Of a DNA stretch of 64,000 nucleotides, positions 58,637 to 64,000 are shown one piece after another. Location of the stretch: assembly GCA_000337115.1 (NCBI GenBank), contig AOIR01000050.1, forward strand, positions 17,736 through 81,735, in the 5' to 3' direction. Each line of letters starts with the position of its first letter. The stretch's first letter is position 1. Under the pieces are notes generated by a model. It saw nothing but the letters and a program-made list of their open reading frames with translations. It was not told the origin of the DNA and did no database searches. The position numbers and the translations under genes are program-made. Origin of the DNA: Natrinema thermotolerans DSM 11552 (GTDB lineage: Archaea; Halobacteriota; Halobacteria; Halobacteriales; Natrialbaceae).

Positions 58637-59836
58637 CTACTCGGACTCGTTACAGGCGGCGATGATGACCTCGGGGTCGTCGATCAGCCGATTCTCCATG
58701 TAGTTGCCTTTCCCCTTTCCGGCCCACTTGCGCTCCTGATCGATGATCGAGAGGAACTCGAGTTCCGAGAGGATATCGCGAACCCGACGGAGCTTCAGGT
58801 GTTCCGAGCCGTCCCGATCGCAGAGACGTTTGTAGAGGTCGTACGCCTCGTTGGTCGTCACCGGCGCGTCGTCGCCCTCCTTTTGCTGGGTCAACAGCGC
58901 CATCGCCTCGAGGACGAGTTTCGCGTGACTGGGGCTTTTGGATATCAGTTCGGCCAGCCGGCTGGTCTCCTCGCGCTCGTGTGCCTGATCGACGCAATCC
59001 TCAGTGACCGCCTCGAGGGCGTTCTCCTCGGCGATCTCACCCGCAAAGCGGAGGATGTCGATCGCCTTCCGTGCGTCACCGTGTTCACGGGCCGCGAGCG
59101 CTGCAACGCGGGGAACAACGCCGTCCTCGAGGACGCCCTCGTGAAACGCATCGGACCGTGAGCGCAGGATTTCCCGGATCTGGGTCGCATCGTACGGCGA
59201 GAAGACGTACTCGCGTTCACAGAGGCTCGATTTGATGCGCTCGTCCAGCGAGTCCTTGTACCGGACCTTGTTCGAGATTCCGATAACGCCGACGGTACTC
59301 TCGGTGAGTTTGCCGGACTCGACCGCTCGAGAGAGTTGCATCAGGATGTCGTCGTCCTCGATCTTGTCGACTTCGTCTAAGATGATCAGAGCGACATCGT
59401 AGCAGGTGTCGACGATGTGCCAGAGGCGACGGTAGTATTCGGCCGTACTCAGTCCCGAGTGTGGAATCGAGACATCGGTCTTGGACTGGTCGTTGAGTTG
59501 GTGGCCCGTGGACTGCACTGCTTGCGTTTCCGTCGACTCCTGGAGGCAGTCGACGTACGCGACGCCGATCGAGACGTCGTTGCCCTCCGCGCGCTCGATC
59601 GCCTGATTCGTGATGAACTTCGAACACAGCGACTTCCCGGTTCCTGTCTTCCCGTACACGAGGACGTTGTTCGGCGTGTTTCCTCGAGTCGCCGGTTTGA
59701 TCGCGTTCGCGAGGTTGGTCAGTTCGTCCTCGCGGCCGATGATTCGATCGCCGTCCGGGAGGTGTGAAACCTGCAGCAACTCCTTGTTCCGAAAGATTTC
59801 GTTCTCACTGCCGAAGTAGTCCGTCGAATCCGACAT
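58637..59836 (-). CDS. orc1: Orc1/Cdc6 replication initiator
   Basis: The 399-residue AAA+ protein shows Walker A VLVYGKTGTGKSLCSKF, Walker B LIILDEVDKIEDDDIL, sensor 1 GVIGISNKVRYKDSLDERIKSSL and sensor 2 (HGDARKAIDILRFAGEIA), and a C-terminal winged helix (about residues 310-395, ENRLIDDPEVIIAACNE). It binds the ORB repeats upstream of its own gene and opens the origin. The gene is transcribed away from the origin, which starts right before its ATG at 59836. The winged-helix part lies at the 3' end. Confidence 0.95.
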   Translation of the reverse strand: MSDSTDYFGSENEIFRNKELLQVSHLPDGDRIIGREDELTNLANAIKPATRGNTPNNVLVYGKTGTGKSLCSKFITNQAIERAEGNDVSIGVAYVDCLQESTETQAVQSTGHQLNDQSKTDVSIPHSGLSTAEYYRRLWHIVDTCYDVALIILDEVDKIEDDDILMQLSRAVESGKLTESTVGVIGISNKVRYKDSLDERIKSSLCEREYVFSPYDATQIREILRSRSDAFHEGVLEDGVVPRVAALAAREHGDARKAIDILRFAGEIAEENALEAVTEDCVDQAHEREETSRLAELISKSPSHAKLVLEAMALLTQQKEGDDAPVTTNEAYDLYKRLCDRDGSEHLKLRRVRDILSELEFLSIIDQERKWAGKGKGNYMENRLIDDPEVIIAACNESE

Positions 59837-59881
59837 TCGGGTGCCAGCTCCTTTCGGCGTCGACTACTTAACCGTTCGGAA

Positions 59882-59899
59882 CCGGACTGCCGCTGTATG
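59882..59899 (+). repeat. ORB1 (partial)
   Basis: CCGGACTGCCGCTGTATG is the copy closest to the orc1 start. It has the core but lacks the full ACCCC extension. Confidence 0.7.
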
Positions 59900-59940
59900 C
59901 CTCGAGTTTCGCGGTTTGAGTCGCTAAATTCTGCGAACAT

Positions 59941-59964
59941 ACACCCCAGAGTGCCGCTGTATAG
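59941..59964 (+). repeat. ORB2
   Basis: It starts ACACCCCAGAG and continues with the full core TGCCGCTGTATAG. Confidence 0.8.
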
Positions 59965-59974
59965 GTGAACAACC

Positions 59975-59996
59975 ACCCCTCGGTGCCGCTGTATAC
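59975..59996 (+). repeat. ORB3
   Basis: ACCCCTCGG followed by TGCCGCTGTATAC. It is identical to ORB6 over all 22 bases. Confidence 0.85.
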
Positions 59997-60060
59997 GTGG
60001 GCCGATTGCGCTGGGCTGCCGTCGGAGAACTGCCACTGGACTGGGACCGAGATTCATCGG

Positions 60061-60083
60061 AACCCCGGACTGCCGCTGTATAG
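60061..60083 (+). repeat. ORB4
   Basis: AACCCCGGAC followed by the core TGCCGCTGTATAG. Confidence 0.8.
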
Positions 60084-60196
60084 CATGGCGGTTCCGCCGA
60101 CAGAAGCGAACCAAAGGGCGATGAGCCGCCAGTGGTATCCGTGGCTCAGACGACCGTTATCGGTAGATTCGGGTTCGGTCCGGGGAACCGAACGGA

Positions 60197-60218
60197 TACC
60201 GTCCTTCCGCTGTATCGG
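60197..60218 (+). repeat. ORB5 (degenerate)
   Basis: TACCGTCCTTCCGCTGTATCGG keeps CCGCTGTAT only, so it is probably a weak or decayed site. Confidence 0.5.
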
Positions 60219-60258
60219 ATAAAAAGAGTTTCTATTGGGCGTGAGTCGGCCGGTTTTC

Positions 60259-60280
60259 ACCCCTCGGTGCCGCTGTATAC
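60259..60280 (+). repeat. ORB6
   Basis: Identical to ORB3, and closely followed by ORB7. Confidence 0.85.
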
Positions 60281-60291
60281 GGCGGACACAC

Positions 60292-60313
60292 ACCCCGCGT
60301 TGCCGCTGTATAG
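60292..60313 (+). repeat. ORB7
   Basis: ACCCCGCGT followed by the core TGCCGCTGTATAG. It faces ORB8 across the unwinding region, and the two share 23 consecutive bases, CACACCCC through to the core. Confidence 0.85.
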
Positions 60314-60450
60314 CTGTGATGGTGGCTGTCGACTCGAAGTGGCGGTCCGGTGTTGACTCACAGATCGGGCTGACCGATAGGACAGTGTGGCACCGGGTAC
60401 AGAACTCGTACCGGCACGCAGTAACCCCGACGGAGACCGAACGACTCGGC

Positions 60451-60546
60451 CGAAAGCAAACCGATGATAGCCGAAAGCGGCACCGATAGTAGCCGGAAGC
60501 GACACCGATAATAGACGAAAAGAGGCCGATGACGGCCAAAAGCGAC
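60451..60546 (+). repeat. 21-22 nt tandem repeat in the origin
   Basis: Four full units at 60451-60471, 60472-60493, 60494-60515 and 60516-60536, each of the form CGAAAGC...ACCGATGATAGC, and a partial fifth to 60546. They diverge by several bases each but keep GAAAG, CCGAT and TAG/ACG blocks. They may be initiator-binding iterons or help unwinding. Confidence 0.65.
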
Positions 60547-60759
60547 GGGGAATTTCGTCTCGAGCGACGAACCCATGTCCAATCGCCATTGGACGCTACT
60601 GTAGCCAATTCAGTCAATGGGCGATTACACAGCACTAGTATATATTGTTGGTTATTCTGTTTGGTGATTCCGTCGGTAACGCATCTGCTGTCCAGCAGTC
60701 CTACAGCGATCCGTGAACCGAAATCCAAGGGGCCTCCGGAGAGGCAGAACGCTGCGGCT

Positions 60760-60783
60760 GATACAGCGGCAACGCGGGGTGTG
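60760..60783 (-). repeat. ORB8 (inverted)
   Basis: Read on the minus strand it starts CACACCCCGCGT and continues with the core TGCCGCTGTAT, pairing with ORB7 as an inverted couple around the A/T-rich patch. Confidence 0.85.
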
Positions 60784-60785
60784 TC

Positions 60786-61096
60786 TCTTCGCTACCTACT
60801 TCGTGGATTTATCTATGAGCCGACAGAAGCGTGCGGCAGCAAACGAGCGGCACATCGCGGTGAACTACTTCCTTTCGGCCGGCAACTATCGTTTCGGTCG
60901 CTGGTAGCGTCCCGGCGGGACGACTCGCCGGGGCAGACCTCCACGAGGTTCCGCAGGATCTGCAGCCCCGTCTTGCACGCCACCCCGTCTCGCACGCCAC
61001 CTTTTTCCGCTCGAGTTCGGTCGCATCGCTCTCTCACCTATCGCGCAAAAATCTGGATCAAAACCCGCTCACTCCCGATGGTCGCTCGCGGTCGCC
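60786..61096. other. Intergenic region between origin and hisH, with hisH remnant
   Basis: No complete gene is visible. A + strand frame from 60815 would give a 30-residue peptide (MSRQKRAAANERHIAVNYFL...), which may be a remnant. A degenerate copy of the hisH 3' end lies at 60923-60973. The rest has no recognisable feature. Confidence 0.45.
60923..60973 (-). pseudogene. Degenerate copy of the hisH 3' end
   Basis: These 51 bases correspond to the last codons of hisH (61099-61149). Only about six bases differ, mostly third-position transitions, so the encoded stretch TGLQILRNLVEVCPGE parallels TGLQILRNFVEICADE of the real gene. The copy lacks the stop codon at the equivalent place and has no upstream part of hisH. 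This looks like the leftover of a recombination or integration event between diverged hisH alleles. Confidence 0.7.
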
Positions 61097-61759
61097 TTAC
61101 TCGTCGGCGCAAATCTCTACGAAGTTCCGCAGGATCTGCAGCCCCGTCTCGCCGCTCTTCTCCGGGTGGAACTGCGTGCCGAAGACGTTCCCTGACTCGT
61201 TCGCGACGATCGAGGGGAACTCTCGTTCGTAGTCGGTCGTCGCGACCGTCGCCGCTTCGTCATCGGGAGCCGCGTAGTAGGAGTGAACGAAGTACGCGTA
61301 GTTCCCATCGACGCCCTCAACGAGCGGGTGATCGCGCTCGACCGAGAGTTCGTTCCAGCCCATGTGGGGAACCTTCTGACCCTCGGCGAAGCGAACGTTA
61401 GTCCCGGGGATCAAGTCCAGTCCCTGGACGGCGGAGTCGCCGTCGGTCTCGCCCTCCTCGCTCGAGGTCAGCAACATCTGCATCCCGAGGCAGATGCCGA
61501 AGAGGGGAGTCCCTCGCTCGGCGACTGCGAGGAGATCCTCGCGGAGCGGGTCGGCGTTCTCGACGCCCTCGCGGAACGCGCCAACGCCGGGCAGGACCAC
61601 CCCGTCGGCCGCCTCGAATGCGGCCGGATCGTCGGTGATCTCGACGTCGGCACCCGCACGTTCCAACCCGCGGGTGACACTGCGGAGGTTCCCGAGTCCG
61701 TAGTCGACGACGACCACGGACGCGAGGGATTGCTCGGTCGAAGACGAAACGGCGCTCAT
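61097..61759 (-). CDS. hisH: Imidazole glycerol phosphate synthase subunit HisH
   Basis: The 220-residue glutamine amidotransferase has ADGVVLPGVGAFREG, the nucleophile LFGICLGMQMLL with catalytic Cys, and the His-x-Glu pair in FGTQFHPEKSGETGLQILRNF. It supplies ammonia to HisF in histidine and purine linkage. The ATG at 61759 includes a short variable N terminus; a GTG or ATG further in would start at VVVVDYGLGNLRSV. It is next to the replication origin, and its 3' end is partly duplicated there. Confidence 0.95.
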   Translation of the reverse strand: MSAVSSSTEQSLASVVVVDYGLGNLRSVTRGLERAGADVEITDDPAAFEAADGVVLPGVGAFREGVENADPLREDLLAVAERGTPLFGICLGMQMLLTSSEEGETDGDSAVQGLDLIPGTNVRFAEGQKVPHMGWNELSVERDHPLVEGVDGNYAYFVHSYYAAPDDEAATVATTDYEREFPSIVANESGNVFGTQFHPEKSGETGLQILRNFVEICADE

Positions 61760-61854
61760 ACGTTCACTCGGAGCGGCGCGTTGAAGTGAATTACCCTTCG
61801 GGCAACCGGCCGTTCCTCGGGGGAGAGACGGTCACTCGAGCTCTGGTCGATCAC

Positions 61855-62283
61855 TCACAGGGTCCCCGCTCTCCCACGGCCCTCGCTACCGTGGAGACGC
61901 TGCCGTCGTCGATACACGTAGTACCCGATCGCTGGGACCGAAAACAGGTACGCGACCGCCAGTTCCGCCCCGGCGACGTGACCGAGTCCGAGCGCGCCTA
62001 CAAGCCACGGGTTCGGATTCCATCCCGGCCGGTCTCGAAGCGCGAGTGCGTCCATGAGCAGCGCGACCGCTACGACGGCGGCGAACAGGAACGACAGCCA
62101 GCCGGCGAGGACGGTCACAGCGAAAGAAACCAGTCCGGCACCGAGGGCCTCTCTGTCGGCAGCCACGACGAAGAAACGGAGTGTAGCGGTGGAAATCAGC
62201 GTCCAAAGCGGTGCGATAGGAAACAGGTACACACCGTACCGCCACACGGGATCAGCGGAGGCGAATTCGGAGGTGGAGGACAT
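61855..62283 (-). CDS. Four-span membrane protein, 142 residues
   Basis: The protein has four hydrophobic helices (around residues 15-40, 45-80, 92-112 and 115-130), with a polar N terminus (MSSTSEFASADPVWRYG) and a basic C-terminal tail (YVYRRRQRLHGSEGRGRAGTL). The ATG at 62283 is about 27 bases after AATATACT (62311-62318, minus); one at 62292 is possible. No function is known. Confidence 0.7.
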   Translation of the reverse strand: MSSTSEFASADPVWRYGVYLFPIAPLWTLISTATLRFFVVAADREALGAGLVSFAVTVLAGWLSFLFAAVVAVALLMDALALRDRPGWNPNPWLVGALGLGHVAGAELAVAYLFSVPAIGYYVYRRRQRLHGSEGRGRAGTL

Positions 62284-62398
62284 CCGTCCCATTTCTTGAC
62301 AATCGACACTAATATACTCAGTGAACGGTATCGTCTCCGCTCGACTACTCGCCGCCTCTTCTCCCGGCGAGTATTCGCCGATGGATCATGCCGGTCGC

Positions 62399-62992
62399 TC
62401 AGAACCCGTCGAGCCGGGACTGTCCGCCCTCGCTCTCGCTGATTCCTGCCAATTCGGCCGCCTGCCGGATCGCGTCCTCGAACGTCTCCTCCTGACTGCG
62501 GTCGTACAGCGTCGCCGCGGGATGGACACAGAGCAACACGCGCCGCGGCGTCCCGTCGATCCGGACCTCCTCGAGCGAGCCAGCCTCCTTGGTCACCGCG
62601 ACGGATCGCTCGAGCAGGTGTTCGCTGGGGACCTTCCCCAGCGTGACGACGACTTCGGGGTCGACGGCCGCGATCTCGCGCTCGAGATAACCCCGGCAGT
62701 TCTCGAGTTCCTCGGTCGTCGGGTCGCGGTTCTCCGGCGGCCGACAGCGCACGCAGTTGGTGATGCGGACGTCGATCCGGTCGAGGCCGGCGGTCCGGAG
62801 GGCATCGTCGAGAACGGTCCCGCTGCGGCCGACGAACGGCTCACCCTGTTCGTCCTCGTTGGCACCCGGCCCCTCGCCGACGAACAGCAGGTCGGCGTCC
62901 GTGGGACCGGTTCCGTTGACGATCCGGCTCCGCGAGTCGACCAGCGCCGGACAGCGCGTACACTCCGTGACCCGACAGTCCTCCATTCCCAT
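62399..62992 (-). CDS. udg: Family-4-type uracil-DNA glycosylase
   Basis: The 197-residue protein has the 4Fe-4S cysteine set (VTECTRCPALVDSR at the start, NCVRCRPPENRDPTTEELENCRGYL in the middle), motif A LLFVGEGPGANEDEQGEPFVGRSG and the C-terminal HPAATL motif with catalytic/His contact. It removes uracil from DNA that arises by cytosine deamination. The ATG at 62992 (MGMEDCRV) is consistent with the family, with another ATG six bases in. Confidence 0.92.
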   Translation of the reverse strand: MGMEDCRVTECTRCPALVDSRSRIVNGTGPTDADLLFVGEGPGANEDEQGEPFVGRSGTVLDDALRTAGLDRIDVRITNCVRCRPPENRDPTTEELENCRGYLEREIAAVDPEVVVTLGKVPSEHLLERSVAVTKEAGSLEEVRIDGTPRRVLLCVHPAATLYDRSQEETFEDAIRQAAELAGISESEGGQSRLDGF

Positions 62993-63094
62993 ACCGGTGG
63001 CTGTGACGGGCGGCTACTACGTCTTTCGGGTCGCAGTTGCAGACCGATCGTCGGCCACAGCCCGGGCCACACTCCGGCCATCCTCCCGTACCAC

Positions 63095-63667
63095 TTACTC
63101 GAGCGACCGGGCATACGCGTCCGCGGCGCGAGCCGCCTCGCGCGCGACCCGGATCGGCTCCGGGCGGCCGCCCTCGGGCGTGAACCCGCGGACGACCGCC
63201 GCAGCCTCGGTCGGCTCGAGGCCGACCGCTCTGACGTAGACCGTCTCGTCGTTGACCGACACCGCGTGGCGCTCGGGCAGCGACCGGTAGGTCTCGAGTC
63301 GCGACTCGAGGTCCGGCCCCGAGAAGGCGTCCCGCAGACCGTCCTCGAGGCCGTCGCTGGCTTCGAAGGTCACTGCGATGACCGGTCGGTCGACCGCTTC
63401 GAAAAGACGTGTGAGATCGAGCAGGTTGTACCACGCGGGGGCAACGGTGCCGAGCAGCACGTACCGGGCGTCGGGACGTCCGAGGTCGTCGACCAGCCCG
63501 GCAACGGAGCCGGTTCCATCGGTGCCGCCGACGCGACAGGAGCCGTACGCGAACCCATCACAGACGCGGTCGGCGCGGACGACGGCACCGGCGATCGTGC
63601 TTCGATTCCGATCGTGATCACCGCGGTACGATTCGGCGATGCCCAGCGCCCGTACCCCGGCTTTCAT
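63095..63667 (-). CDS. DUF99 (endonuclease dU-type) protein
   Basis: The 190-residue protein begins MKAGVRALGIAESYRG and includes VLLGTVAPAWYNLLDLTRLFEAVDRPVIAVTFEASDGLEDGLRDAF, a pattern of the archaeal DUF99 family, related to endonuclease V folds. Such proteins are annotated endonuclease dU. The gene is three bases downstream of a small acidic protein gene and next to the uracil-DNA glycosylase, suggesting a DNA repair neighbourhood. Confidence 0.85.
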   Translation of the reverse strand: MKAGVRALGIAESYRGDHDRNRSTIAGAVVRADRVCDGFAYGSCRVGGTDGTGSVAGLVDDLGRPDARYVLLGTVAPAWYNLLDLTRLFEAVDRPVIAVTFEASDGLEDGLRDAFSGPDLESRLETYRSLPERHAVSVNDETVYVRAVGLEPTEAAAVVRGFTPEGGRPEPIRVAREAARAADAYARSLE

Positions 63668-63670
63668 CCC

Positions 63671-63847
63671 TCACCCGTCGTCGTCTTTGATCTCCTTGAG
63701 CCGGTCGAGCAACTCGTCGCTCGAGGCACCGTTCTCGAACTCGATGGTTCCGTCGTGGCTGTTCGCTCCCGACTTCACTGCGTCATCGTCGTCAAAATCG
63801 GCGTCGACTTCCTGCTGTTCGGATTCGTCGTAGCTCCCGAATCCCAT
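63671..63847 (-). CDS. 58-residue acidic protein (DUF5786-like)
   Basis: From the ATG at 63847 the protein reads MGFGSYDESEQQEVDADFDDDDAVKSGANSHDGTIEFENGASSDELLDRLKEIKDDDG, of which I recognise the haloarchaeal DUF5786 pattern (MGFGSYDES...HxGxxxFE...SxDELLxRLxEIK). It ends three bases before the DUF99 ATG and is probably the first gene of that operon. Its transcript is predicted to be leaderless from ATTAAAAAAT at 63871-63880. The function is unknown. Confidence 0.75.
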   Translation of the reverse strand: MGFGSYDESEQQEVDADFDDDDAVKSGANSHDGTIEFENGASSDELLDRLKEIKDDDG

Positions 63848-63880
63848 ACACCGAGTACTATGGGATACCGATTAAAAAAT
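63841..63880 (-). promoter_or_regulatory. Promoter and inverted repeat at the DUF5786-like gene
   Basis: ATCCCAT (63841-63847, containing the start codon) and ATGGGAT (63860-63866) are perfect 7-base reverse complements around the predicted transcription start. The TATA-like ATTAAAAAAT is at 63871-63880. Either a repressor operator or a short 5' hairpin that would hide the start codon. Confidence 0.5.
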
Positions 63881-63900
63881 TCAGTGGTCACCAGTTTATG

Positions 63901-64000
63901 AGGGTTTCCGAACCGCTGTAGTCACGCGTGAACGGGGTCAGCCCCGACAGTTAGCTACCGTTATATAAGAAAGAAAGGACGAGCGGACGAGGTCGTTCCG
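63901..64000 (+). promoter_or_regulatory. Possible promoter at the right window edge
   Basis: GTTATATAAG at about 63960-63969 is a strong TATA box on the + strand, predicting transcription from about 63992. The product would lie beyond the window, whether a protein gene or a stable RNA. No start codon is seen before the edge. Confidence 0.35.

Larger units (their letters stand above)
59837..60785. other. Replication origin next to orc1
   Basis: This intergenic region holds eight copies of an ORB-type repeat with core TGCCGCTGTATA. Seven point one way (59882-60313) and one the other way at 60760-60783. A typical copy begins ACCCCTCGG, which mirrored is CCGAGGGGT, similar to the G-run of canonical archaeal ORBs. 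The stretch between the facing ORB7 and ORB8 contains an A/T-rich patch (CACTAGTATATATTGTTGG, 60633-60651), a likely duplex unwinding element, and a 21-22 nt tandem repeat. The Orc1/Cdc6 gene is immediately adjacent, the classic origin arrangement. Confidence 0.88.

Noticed and set aside
59882-60313. CRISPR-like array of TGCCGCTGTATA repeats
   Set aside because: Spacings vary widely, one copy is inverted and the adjacent gene is orc1/cdc6, so these are origin repeats rather than CRISPR.
60815-60907. 30-codon frame MSRQKRAAANERHIAVNYFL... next to the origin
   Set aside because: Too short, no Shine-Dalgarno or TATA at the right distance, and it lies in DNA that carries the hisH remnant. Kept only as a possible fragment.

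Overview
The window is chromosomal DNA of an extremely halophilic archaeon (class Halobacteria). The evidence is high G+C, strongly acidic predicted proteins, CTCGAG-rich coding sequence, scarce CTAG, many starts placed about 27 bases after a TATA element (leaderless genes), and marker genes: aIF1A, aIF2-beta, Orc1/Cdc6, Trm1, Pth2, bacterioruberin genes, Bat-type regulators and CobY/CbiZ cobamide salvage. The flavour is Natrinema/Haloterrigena-like, but I cannot name a species. I see no rRNA, tRNA, CRISPR array or complete insertion sequence.

Layout. 1-4.7 kb: end of a secreted protein gene, then an amino-acid permease, a divergent Lrp regulator and a class III aminotransferase, each with an inverted repeat at its promoter. 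4.8-6.9 kb: a zinc micro-protein, a small acidic protein, aIF2-beta and an HTH protein, with two related 86-bp palindromic elements between them. 7.0-12.9 kb: a tightly packed cobamide salvage and nucleotide-loop operon (HAD phosphatase, cbiB, cobS, cobY, cobT-like, cobD, cbiZ). 12.9-19.3 kb: small conserved haloarchaeal genes, an FAA hydrolase, aIF1A, a TauE/SafE exporter and an SDR. 19.4-26.1 kb: bacterioruberin synthesis (crtD-lyeJ-cruF), then phytoene synthase behind a Bat-like activator. 26.6-36 kb: zinc micro-proteins, MsrB, a 987-residue Bat-like sensor, a glutamate dehydrogenase operon, NAD(P)HX dehydratase and an aminotransferase. 36-44 kb: CstA, small membrane proteins, a CobW GTPase, a Get3/ArsA operon and a YchF-like GTPase. 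44-50 kb: a large twin-arginine exported protein built of repeated beta modules, a membrane-anchored spermidine-synthase-like protein, and a structured small-peptide locus at 48.66-49.1 kb. 49-58.5 kb: HTH regulator and divergent EamA transporter, Pth2, dCTP deaminase, hydrolase, YihY fusion, Trm1, SWIM protein. 58.6-61.1 kb: orc1/cdc6 and a replication origin with eight ORB-type repeats and a 21-22 nt tandem repeat, ending in a degenerate copy of the hisH 3' end. 61.1-63.9 kb: hisH, a membrane protein, family-4 uracil-DNA glycosylase, a DUF99 protein and a small acidic partner.

The most unusual signals are: (1) the 48.66-49.1 kb locus, where a 42-residue hydrophobic peptide has a near-perfect Shine-Dalgarno, a predicted leader made of two adjacent perfect hairpins beginning at the predicted transcription start, and a hairpin directly after its stop codon; (2) the origin with its hisH 3'-end duplication and tandem repeats; (3) the paired 86-bp palindromic elements; (4) the exported protein with about four pilin-C-terminus-like modules; and (5) paired inverted repeats at several promoters. 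All functions are inferred from sequence features and family knowledge. No database search was possible.
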